9,396 nt of DNA from an uncultured Actinomycetes bacterium. GTDB lineage: Bacteria > Actinomycetota > Thermoleophilia > Gaiellales > F1-60-MAGs149. The DNA lies in NCBI GenBank assembly GCA_903847495.1, contig CAINDT010000147.1, forward strand, positions 1 to 9,396, written 5' to 3'. Under the pieces are notes generated by a model, which did not search any database, was not told where the DNA came from, and saw only the letters and a list, made by a program, of their open reading frames with translations. This document shows, in pieces, positions 1 through 5,409 of the stretch (its first letter is position 1; each line of letters starts with the position of its first letter). A program made the position numbers and the translations under genes.

Positions 1-34
1 CGCCTGAGTTGATCAGCTGGGCCAGCAGCGGCAT
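1..34 (-). CDS. Probable 5' end of an unidentified CDS running off the left edge
   Basis: On the minus strand an ATG at 34-32 opens a frame MPLLAQLINSG that stays open to the edge of the window, giving only 11 full codons. A GGAG Shine-Dalgarno-like sequence lies at 42-39, four bases before the ATG, which is slightly close but usable. The hydrophobic start resembles the N-terminus of branched-chain amino acid ABC permeases of the LivH type, but 11 residues are too few to name it. If real, the gene is co-directional with the moeZ-cysO-cysM-mec unit and separated from mec by 124 nt holding a large hairpin. Confidence 0.4.
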   Translation of the reverse strand, partial: MPLLAQLINSG

Positions 35-59
35 AGGACTCCGAGGTTTCTCGGTTCCA

Positions 60-127
60 GGCGACGCGATGACCTCGAGGTGAATCGGTCCTTTCGGACC
101 GAGCCACCTCGAGGCCTTCGCGTCGTC
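60..127 (-). terminator. Large imperfect hairpin with GAAA tetraloop downstream of mec
   Basis: Read as minus-strand RNA, three stacked stems fold on each other: CGACGCGA (125-118) with UCGCGUCG (69-62), CCUCGAGGUG (114-105) with CACCUCGAGG (82-73), and UCGGUCC (102-96) with GGACCGA (91-85). The loop at 95-92 is GAAA. Small internal loops (3x3 and 2x2) separate the stems, giving 25 perfect base pairs. The loop is a GNRA tetraloop only on the minus-strand RNA, which suggests that strand is the functional one. It begins 32 nt after the mec stop, so it may terminate or stabilise the 3' end of the operon. No U-tract follows, so a structured leader for the next minus-strand gene is an equal possibility. 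Confidence 0.45.
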
Positions 128-158
128 GTCCGCGATCCATCTCGCAGCCTTCTCGTCG

Positions 159-572
159 TCAGTCGACGATGTCGAGCTCGCGACGGCTGATCTTGCCATC
201 GCGGATCGCGAAGGCCTTCACCTCCGGCGGCTCCGAGCCGAGGCTCACGATCATGTACGCCGCGTCCGGCCAGGCCGCCAGCTCCACGTCGGTGCGCGAC
301 GGGAACGCCGGGCTCTCCACGTGGCTGTGGTAGATCGCGACGATGTCCTCGTCGGCGTCCTCGATGTCCAGCACGATCCGCAGCAGGTCCTGCGCCTCGA
401 TCGAGTAGAAGTACGGGCTCGCCTCGCCGTTGACGGCCGGCAGGAAGCGCGTGGCGCGGCCGTCGAGGCCGGCGAGGATGCCGCAGGCCTCGTTGGGCAG
501 GCCGGCGCGTGCGTGCGCCACGATCTGGTCGAGCATGTCCCGCGGGAGGGTCAGCGGGCCGTCGGCTACCAC
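159..572 (-). CDS. mec: Mec-type JAMM metallopeptidase (CysO-cysteine peptidase)
   Basis: A 137-residue zinc peptidase of the JAMM/MPN+ family. The signature is intact: Glu28 in NEACGIL, then His82-Ser-His84, Ser92 and Asp95 in HSHVESPAFPSRTD (the HxHx7SxxD pattern). In M. tuberculosis, Mec (Rv1334) hydrolyses the CysO-cysteine adduct, releasing free cysteine and regenerating CysO; the sequence and the neighbouring cysO and cysM support the same cytoplasmic role here. The chosen start is GTG at 572-570. It overlaps the cysM stop by 7 nt and gives a length close to known Mec proteins; a GGAG lies 11 nt upstream, so translation probably depends on coupling. An ATG at 536 would remove 12 residues and has no better ribosome binding site. 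Because CysO here ends in GGAC, this enzyme may also mature the carrier (inference). Confidence 0.88.
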   Translation of the reverse strand: MVADGPLTLPRDMLDQIVAHARAGLPNEACGILAGLDGRATRFLPAVNGEASPYFYSIEAQDLLRIVLDIEDADEDIVAIYHSHVESPAFPSRTDVELAAWPDAAYMIVSLGSEPPEVKAFAIRDGKISRRELDIVD

Positions 573-1546
573 CAGAGCTTGGACTCCAGGATGTCCTCGA
601 GCTTGTCCTCGTCCTGCTCGGTGAACAGGTTGGCCGAGGCGTAGCGGGCGCCGCCGTCGGCGAAGACGGTGACGACGTTCTGGTCGGGATCCATCTTGGC
701 GGCCACCTGGCGCGCGACGTGCATCGCGGCGCCGCATGACACGCCGACCCAGATGCCCTCGTGGGTGAGCAGGTCGCGCATCGCCTGGACGGACTCGAGG
801 TTGGTGACGAGCATCTTGCGGTCGAGCTGCGAGATGTCGAGGATCTCCGGCGTGTAGCCGTCCTCGAGCGAGCGCAGGCCCATCACGGCCTCGCCCTGCA
901 GCGGCTCCGCGGCGATGATCTGCACGTCGGGATTCACCTCGCGCAGCGCGCGGCCGGTGCCCATCAGCGTGCCGCCCGTGCCGAGACCGGCGACGAAGGC
1001 GTCGACCTTGCCGTCGAGTGCCTCGATGATCTCGGGGCCGGTCGTGCGGTAGTGCGCGTTCGGGTTCTCGGCGTTCGCGTACTGGAACGGCATGTAGAGG
1101 CTCGGATCGGCCGCGGCCAGCTCGCGCGCCAGCGCGACGCCGCCGTTGGACCCAAGCTCGCCCGGCGAGAACACGATCTCGGCGCCGTACATTGAGATCT
1201 GCTGGACGCGCTCGGGCGTGGCGGACTCCGGCATGACGGCGCGGAAGTTGTAGCCCTTGACCGCGCAGATCATCGCGAGCGCGATACCGGTGTTGCCGCT
1301 GGTCGGTTCGATGATCGTCTGGCCGGGCGACAGGAGCCCCTGCACCTCGGCGGATTCGATCAGCGATAGCGCGACGCGATCCTTGATCGACCCGGACGGG
1401 TTGAGCATCTCGAGCTTCGAGAAGATGCGCGCGCCGCCCTCGGGGCGCAGGTGCGGCAGCTCGACGAGCGGCGTGTTGCCGATCGCGCTCAGCACGTCGC
1501 CGCCACCGCGCACGGCGGGGGGCGGGGTGACGGAGCCTCGGCTCAT
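566..1546 (-). CDS. cysM: CysM cysteine synthase, PLP enzyme using a CysO thiocarboxylate
   Basis: A 326-residue fold-type II PLP enzyme. The Schiff-base lysine is Lys55 in NPSGSIKDR, the substrate loop TSGNTG is at 82-87, the phosphate-binding GLGTGGT is at 187-193, and Ser270 in GVSCGAA should contact the PLP ring nitrogen. It matches M. tuberculosis CysM (Rv1336, 323 aa) over its length, including the C-terminal Leu-Trp-X ending (LWW here, LWA there). Arg225 in GLRSLEDGY aligns, from memory, with Arg220 of that enzyme, the residue tied to O-phosphoserine preference. With cysO directly upstream, the likely reaction is O-phosphoserine plus CysO-thiocarboxylate to CysO-cysteine. The ATG at 1546-1544 overlaps the cysO stop as TGATG, which indicates translational coupling. 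Ordinary O-acetylserine sulfhydrylase activity is the alternative but less likely given context. Confidence 0.9.
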   Translation of the reverse strand: MSRGSVTPPPAVRGGGDVLSAIGNTPLVELPHLRPEGGARIFSKLEMLNPSGSIKDRVALSLIESAEVQGLLSPGQTIIEPTSGNTGIALAMICAVKGYNFRAVMPESATPERVQQISMYGAEIVFSPGELGSNGGVALARELAAADPSLYMPFQYANAENPNAHYRTTGPEIIEALDGKVDAFVAGLGTGGTLMGTGRALREVNPDVQIIAAEPLQGEAVMGLRSLEDGYTPEILDISQLDRKMLVTNLESVQAMRDLLTHEGIWVGVSCGAAMHVARQVAAKMDPDQNVVTVFADGGARYASANLFTEQDEDKLEDILESKLWW

Positions 1547-1827
1547 CAGCAGGCGCCGCCGGCCATCGCGGGCAGGATGATCACGGTGCCGCCATCCGGC
1601 ACGGGCGTGGCGAGGCCGTCGCCGAGGCGGACGTCCTCGTTCTGCACGTAGACGTTGACGAAGCGGTTGATCTCGCCCTCGCTGTCGACGATCTGCTCCT
1701 TCACGCCCGGGTACTGCGTGAAGAGATCCTCGAGCGCCTCACCGAGCGTGGCGCCGTTGGCTTCGACCTGACGGGCGCCGCCGACCTGCGGGCGGAGGAT
1801 GGGGGGCATGCGGAAGGAGATGGACAC
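1546..1827 (-). CDS. cysO: CysO-like ubiquitin-fold sulfur carrier with GGAC C-terminus
   Basis: A 93-residue MoaD/ThiS-family (beta-grasp) sulfur carrier, the same length as M. tuberculosis CysO. Shared landmarks are the N-terminal ILRP, the central FVNVYVQNEDVR and the terminal ILPAMAGG. The GG should be adenylated and converted to a thiocarboxylate by the MoeZ-like protein, and the sulfur then passed to CysM. Oddly, two residues, Ala-Cys, follow the GG before tandem TGA TGA stops, so the di-glycine is masked in the primary product. The start is GTG at 1827-1825, because AGGAG at 1839-1835 sits 7 nt upstream (overlapping the moeZ stop) and the N-terminus then aligns with CysO. The further upstream GTG at 1860 would lie inside moeZ. 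The stop overlaps the cysM ATG by one base. Confidence 0.9.
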   Translation of the reverse strand: MSISFRMPPILRPQVGGARQVEANGATLGEALEDLFTQYPGVKEQIVDSEGEINRFVNVYVQNEDVRLGDGLATPVPDGGTVIILPAMAGGAC

Positions 1828-1837
1828 GGGGGGGCTC

Positions 1838-3016
1838 CTAGTGGGCGCTCGCGTGGGCACCGCCCGCGCAGAACTCGTCGTAGTCGATGTACTCGATGGG
1901 GCCGGCGTGCTCGCTGCAGACCGGGCAGTTGGGATCGCGGCGCAGCTGCACCTCGTGGAAGGACATGTCCAGTGCGTCGGCGAGCAGCAGTCGGCCGACC
2001 AGCGGATCGCCGATCTCCAGGATCAGCTTGAGCGCCTCGGTGGCCTGCAGCGTGCCCATGATGCCGGGCAGGACGCCGAGGACGCCGCCCTCGGCGCAGC
2101 TCGGGGCGAGCTCGACCGGCGGCGGCTCGGGGAAGAGGCAGCGGTAGCAGGGCCCCTCGTGCGGCTTGAAGACCGTCAGCTGGCCCTCGAAGCGGAAGAT
2201 CGAGGCGTGCACGACGGGGATGTTGTGCTTCACGCTGGCGTCGTTGAGCAGGTAGCGCGTGGGGAAGTTGTCGGTGCCGTCGACGACCACGTCGTAACCG
2301 CTGAGGATGCGGTCGATGTTCTCGCTCGTCAGGCGCTCGCGGTACTGCACGACCTCGACGTCGGGGTTGAGCGCCGTCAGCGTCAGCTCCGCCGACTCGG
2401 CCTTGGGGATGCCGATGCGCTCGGTGTTGTGGATCACCTGGCGCTGCAGGTTCGAGGCGTCGACGACGTCGTCATCGATAATGCCGATCGTGCCGACGCC
2501 GGCAGCGGCGAGGTAGAGGGACGAGGGGGAGCCGAGGCCACCCGCGCCGATCATCAGCACCTTGGCGCCGAGCAGCTTGAGCTGGCCGGCCTCGCCGACC
2601 TCCGGGATCACGAGGTGGCGGCTGTAGCGGCGGCGACGTTCGGCGTCGAGCACCTTAGGCTCGGACCAGGGGTTGCCGGCCTGCTTCCAGCCGGAGAACC
2701 CGCCGGCGAGGGAGACGACGTCGGTGTAGCCGAGCTCGGCGAGCGCCTTGGCGCCGAAGGCGGAGCGGGCACCGGAGGCGCAGGAGAGGACGATGCGCTG
2801 GCTCTTGTCGGGCGCGGCAGCCTCGATACGGGACTCGAGGAAGCCACGCGGAATGTGCACGGCTTCGGCGATCGCGCCCTGCTCGTACTCGTCCGGCTCG
2901 CGCACGTCGATCAGCAGCGGAGGCTGTGCGGCGGCGAGCTCGTCGGTCAGCTGGCGCGCGTCGATCTCGGAGATCTCCTCCTTGACCTGGGCGAGCAGTT
3001 CGCGGTACGTCGTCAT
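1838..3016 (-). CDS. moeZ: MoeZ/MoeB-like adenylyltransferase with N-terminal rhodanese domain
   Basis: A 392-residue two-domain sulfur-activating enzyme. Residues about 15-115 form a rhodanese domain with Cys79 in the active-site loop CASGAR. Residues about 125-392 form a ThiF/MoeB (E1-like) domain: nucleotide loop GAGGLG (157-162), DNLQRQ-type segment SNLQRQ (188-193), GTDNFPTRY (247-255), Cys307 in SCAEGG, and two zinc-type pairs, Cys290/Cys293 (CYRC) and Cys364/Cys367 (CPVC). The expected role is ATP-dependent adenylation of the CysO C-terminus followed by sulfur transfer from the rhodanese persulfide, as for M. tuberculosis MoeZ; it may also serve MoaD or ThiS. The domain order is reversed relative to that MoeZ, where MoeB comes first. 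The start is ATG at 3016, with AAGGTG 8 nt upstream. It heads the four-gene unit, with only 10 nt to cysO. Confidence 0.9.
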   Translation of the reverse strand: MTTYRELLAQVKEEISEIDARQLTDELAAAQPPLLIDVREPDEYEQGAIAEAVHIPRGFLESRIEAAAPDKSQRIVLSCASGARSAFGAKALAELGYTDVVSLAGGFSGWKQAGNPWSEPKVLDAERRRRYSRHLVIPEVGEAGQLKLLGAKVLMIGAGGLGSPSSLYLAAAGVGTIGIIDDDVVDASNLQRQVIHNTERIGIPKAESAELTLTALNPDVEVVQYRERLTSENIDRILSGYDVVVDGTDNFPTRYLLNDASVKHNIPVVHASIFRFEGQLTVFKPHEGPCYRCLFPEPPPVELAPSCAEGGVLGVLPGIMGTLQATEALKLILEIGDPLVGRLLLADALDMSFHEVQLRRDPNCPVCSEHAGPIEYIDYDEFCAGGAHASAH

Positions 3017-3058
3017 CGTTCCATCACCTTCGTATCGGCCGCCTCTGCGGCGCACGTG

Positions 3059-3066
3059 ATTGTATA
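3059..3066 (-). promoter_or_regulatory. Candidate -10 region for the moeZ-cysO-cysM-mec operon
   Basis: The minus strand reads TATACAAT at 3066-3059, the most AT-rich stretch in the 156-nt divergent intergenic region and a good match to a sigma70 -10 element. It lies about 43 nt before the moeZ ATG, leaving room for a leader of about 35 nt carrying the AAGGTG ribosome binding site. No convincing -35 hexamer is seen at 16-18 nt. A perfect CACGTG palindrome (3053-3058) sits near the expected transcription start and could be an operator or chance. Confidence 0.4.
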
Positions 3067-3160
3067 GCGGATTCTTATGCTGAGCGACAGCTGGTATTCG
3101 GAAAACGTGATGCGGGTCGCGGGTATTCCCGAGCCGGCCGTTCGGCTGAGAGGCCGCTGG

Positions 3161-3166
3161 TAGCCT
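3161..3166 (+). promoter_or_regulatory. Candidate -10 box for leaderless transcription of the TPR gene
   Basis: GGTAGCCT places a TANNNT hexamer (TAGCCT) exactly six bases before the ATG at 3173, and there is no Shine-Dalgarno sequence. This is the geometry of leaderless actinobacterial transcripts, where the first transcribed base is the A of ATG. The same GGTAGC core with identical spacing recurs before the gene at 8281. No clear -35 is visible. Confidence 0.45.
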
Positions 3167-3172
3167 GCGTTC

Positions 3173-4228
3173 ATGGCGACGGATCCGACAGCGCGCGGCG
3201 GACTGCCGCGCACGCGCGTATTCGCGCTGGTCGGCGTGGCCGCAGCCGTGGCGATCGTCGTGGTCGGGCTCGCGGTGCTGGCGACCGGTGGGACCGAGAG
3301 CGACGAGCCTGTAGCGGCCAAGTCGACGACCTCCGAGCCCCTGCCCGGACGACCGTCCATCGCCGCGCCACCGTCGGCCGAGGCGCCCGAGGCTGCTGCT
3401 GCGCGGGTTGCGTGGGCGAAGGCGGCGCTCGCGCGCGAGCCGGGGCCCGATGCGGCACTCGTCCTCGCCGCCGCACAGGCCGAGGCCGACGACGAGGCGG
3501 GTGCGCGCGCCACGCTGGCGGCGACGCCGTCGCCGCGCACGGAGGCCGCACTAGCCCTGCTCGACTACGACACGGCGAACCCCGCACCGGCCATCGAGCG
3601 CCTGCGCACGCTCGCCGCCGCGTCGCCCGACGACGGCTTCGTCGGCTTCTCGCTCGGCGAGGCGCTGCTCTGGTCGGGGCAGCGCGCCGCGGGAGAGAAG
3701 GTGCTGCGCGCCGTGCGCGATGGTGCGCCCGACACGTTCTACGGCGTGGCGTCCGACAACCTCATCCATCCCTCCGCGCCGGGCGGCTATCCGCCGTACA
3801 TCGCGACATTGCCGCCGTCGTCGGGCCGCACGCTGGCGCAGCTGCGCGCCGCGGCCACCGCAAACGCGGGCGAGCTGCAGCCGCAGCTCGATTACGGCGC
3901 CGCGCTGCTCGCCGACGGGCAGCGGGTAGCGGCGACCGATGCGTTCTCCGCCGCGCTCGCGGTGGATCCGTCCTCCGTCGAGGCGAAGGTCGGCAAGATC
4001 ATCGCCACCTACGCAAAGGACAATCCCGCGGCGTCGTTCGGCCAGATGGGGCCGTTGGTGCGCGACAACCCGGGCAACCCCTCACCGCGCCTGCACCTTG
4101 CCATGATGCTGCTCTGGATTCGCGATTCGGACACGGCCCGGGCCGAGCTGCGGCAGGTCGCGACGGCCGATCCGGATGGCCGCCTCGGTCAGGTCGCGCA
4201 GCAATTCCTGGACTCGCTGCAGTCCTGA
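3173..4228 (+). CDS. Membrane-anchored TPR-like repeat protein, function unknown
   Basis: A 351-residue protein with a short basic N-terminus, one membrane segment at about 16-38 (an unbroken Ala/Val/Leu/Ile stretch) and no cleavage site that I can argue for, so it is probably a signal-anchored protein facing outside. A Pro/Ala/Ser-rich linker (about 40-72) follows. The rest is alanine-rich paired helices resembling degenerate tetratricopeptide repeats, clearest at about 155-187 (LGEALLWSGQRAAGEKVL), 238-267 (DYGAALLADGQRVAATDAF) and 303-335. TPR folds bind other proteins; no catalytic motif is seen and the partner is unknown. The middle (about 188-220) is Pro/Gly-rich and not repeat-like. 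The gene precedes rpoD by 72 nt and is likely transcribed separately. Some homologues may be annotated as CcmH/CycH-like TPR proteins, but no cytochrome c genes are present. Confidence 0.8.
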   Translation: MATDPTARGGLPRTRVFALVGVAAAVAIVVVGLAVLATGGTESDEPVAAKSTTSEPLPGRPSIAAPPSAEAPEAAAARVAWAKAALAREPGPDAALVLAAAQAEADDEAGARATLAATPSPRTEAALALLDYDTANPAPAIERLRTLAAASPDDGFVGFSLGEALLWSGQRAAGEKVLRAVRDGAPDTFYGVASDNLIHPSAPGGYPPYIATLPPSSGRTLAQLRAAATANAGELQPQLDYGAALLADGQRVAATDAFSAALAVDPSSVEAKVGKIIATYAKDNPAASFGQMGPLVRDNPGNPSPRLHLAMMLLWIRDSDTARAELRQVATADPDGRLGQVAQQFLDSLQS

Positions 4229-4234
4229 GCCCGC

Positions 4235-4253
4235 GACGACGTCCGATGTCGTC
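4235..4253 (+). terminator. Short hairpin after the TPR gene
   Basis: GACGAC (4235-4240) pairs with GTCGTC (4248-4253) around a 7-nt loop, starting 7 nt after the TPR stop codon. It overlaps an imperfect 10-nt tandem repeat, GTCCGATGTC/GTCCGATGCC (4241-4260). The stem is short and lacks a T-run, so termination is only a possibility. A TAGGGT at 4266-4271 could be the -10 of rpoD, but no -35 supports it. Confidence 0.25.
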
Positions 4254-4300
4254 CGATGCCGCTTCTAGGGTTTCCCGTTATCCGATTGCGGAGGAGCGGA

Positions 4301-5383
4301 ATGCAGCAGGGACTCGAGCGCGAAGGCGCAGATGAAGTGGTTGAGCCTGGCGATGCGGCTCGCACGATCCTCGCCCAGGTCGAGGAGGCTGGCACGATCT
4401 CGCAGGAGGCGCTGCGTGGCACCCTCGAGGAGCTGGACCTCACCGACCAGCAGGTCGAGGACGTCTACCGCGCTCTCGATGCCGCCGACATCACGATCAC
4501 GGAGGGCGCCGTCGAGGCCGAGGAGGCCGAGCGCCCCGTGCTCGATCTCTCCACGCGTGAGGTGTCGACCGACACGCTCCAGCTGTTCCTCAAGGACATC
4601 GGTCGCGTGCCGCTGCTCACCGCCGCGCAGGAGATCGAGCTGGCCAAGCGCATCGAGAAGGGCGACCAGCGCGCGAAGCAGCACATGATCGAGGCCAACC
4701 TGCGTCTCGTCGTGTCGATTGCGAAGAACTACCGCAACCAGGGTCTGCCGTTCCTCGACCTGATCCAGGAGGGCACGATCGGCCTGGTGCGCGCCTCGGA
4801 GAAGTTCGACTACCGCAAGGGCTACAAGTTCTCGACGTACGCGACGTGGTGGATCCGTCAGGCCGTGGCGCGCGCGCTGGCCGACAAGGGCCGCACGATT
4901 CGCATGCCCGTGCACGTGGTGGAGAAGCTCAACAAGGTCGCGCGCATCGAGCGCCGTCTGCTCGCCGAGCTGGGCCGCGACCCCACGGTGGAGGAGCTGT
5001 CCGAGGCCTCCGAGGTCTCCGTCGCCGACATCGAGTACATCCGCCGCTCGGCGCAGGCGCCGATCTCGCTGGAGAAGCCCGTCGGTGAGGAGGACGAGTC
5101 GACGTTCGGCGACTTCATCCAGGACACCGTCGGTCCGCGTCCCGACGAGGCCGCCGAGATCGTCCTGCAGCGTGAGGCGCTGCAGAGCATCCTCGGCATG
5201 CTCTCGTACCGCGAGCGTCGCGTGCTCGAGCTGCGCTACGGCCTCGATGGCCATGACCCGCGCACCCTCGACGAGGTCGGTCGGGCGTTCAACGTCACGC
5301 GCGAGCGCATCCGCCAGATCGAGAACCAGAGCCTCCGCAAGTTGCAGGCGATGGCGGCGGCCCAGGGGATGAAGGCGGCGTAG
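4301..5383 (+). CDS. rpoD: Principal RNA polymerase sigma factor (RpoD/SigA type)
   Basis: A 360-residue group 1 sigma70 factor that directs RNA polymerase to housekeeping promoters. All conserved parts are present: a compact region 1.1-like segment (about 20-66), region 1.2 (DTLQLFLKDIGRVPLLT, from 91), region 2 (about 127-197, with the -10-binding and melting stretch KFSTYATWWIRQAVARAL), region 3 (about 206-282) and region 4 (about 294-347, with the -35-reading helix-turn-helix TLDEVGRAFNVTRERIRQIE). It is shorter than the long-N-terminal SigA of mycobacteria or E. coli RpoD and lacks the non-conserved insert between 1.2 and 2. The start at 4301 is fixed by GGAGGAG (4290-4296); an in-frame ATG at 4256 has no such site. 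Region 1.1 and the full motif match favour principal sigma over a SigB-like paralogue, though several RpoD-like copies can coexist in actinobacteria. Confidence 0.93.
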   Translation: MQQGLEREGADEVVEPGDAARTILAQVEEAGTISQEALRGTLEELDLTDQQVEDVYRALDAADITITEGAVEAEEAERPVLDLSTREVSTDTLQLFLKDIGRVPLLTAAQEIELAKRIEKGDQRAKQHMIEANLRLVVSIAKNYRNQGLPFLDLIQEGTIGLVRASEKFDYRKGYKFSTYATWWIRQAVARALADKGRTIRMPVHVVEKLNKVARIERRLLAELGRDPTVEELSEASEVSVADIEYIRRSAQAPISLEKPVGEEDESTFGDFIQDTVGPRPDEAAEIVLQREALQSILGMLSYRERRVLELRYGLDGHDPRTLDEVGRAFNVTRERIRQIENQSLRKLQAMAAAQGMKAA

Positions 5384-5389
5384 ATCGCC

Positions 5390-5409
5390 CGCCGGGCTCA
5401 GTCCCGGCG
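5390..5409. terminator. Hairpin between convergent rpoD and MFS genes
   Basis: CGCCGGG (5390-5396) pairs with CCCGGCG (5403-5409) around the 6-nt loop CTCAGT. The stem is symmetrical, so both converging transcripts would form it. It sits 7 nt after the rpoD stop and covers the last codons and stop of the MFS gene. No T-run follows on either strand, as is common in high-GC actinobacteria. Confidence 0.45.

Noticed and set aside
1..158. A tRNA or other known RNA gene in the left intergenic region
   Set aside because: No cloverleaf, T-loop GTTCRA context or CCA-type acceptor could be fitted; the pairing is one long rod-like hairpin.
573..737. N-terminal extension of mec to an upstream start at 737
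   Set aside because: The added 55 residues are Arg/Gly-rich and are simply cysM read in another frame; the Mec family starts near the GTG at 572.
3053..3058. CACGTG palindrome as a regulator binding site
   Set aside because: A single 6-bp palindrome in GC-rich DNA is expected by chance and no second copy is seen nearby.
1799..3067. A 422-codon plus-strand open frame opposite moeZ
   Set aside because: Its composition is Val/Asp/Gly/Arg-rich with no domain, and the opposite strand has a full rhodanese-MoeB protein; it is a high-GC shadow.
4241..4260. Tandem GTCCGATGTC/GTCCGATGCC as an operator or repeat array
   Set aside because: Only two copies, and part of it is explained by the small hairpin after the TPR gene.
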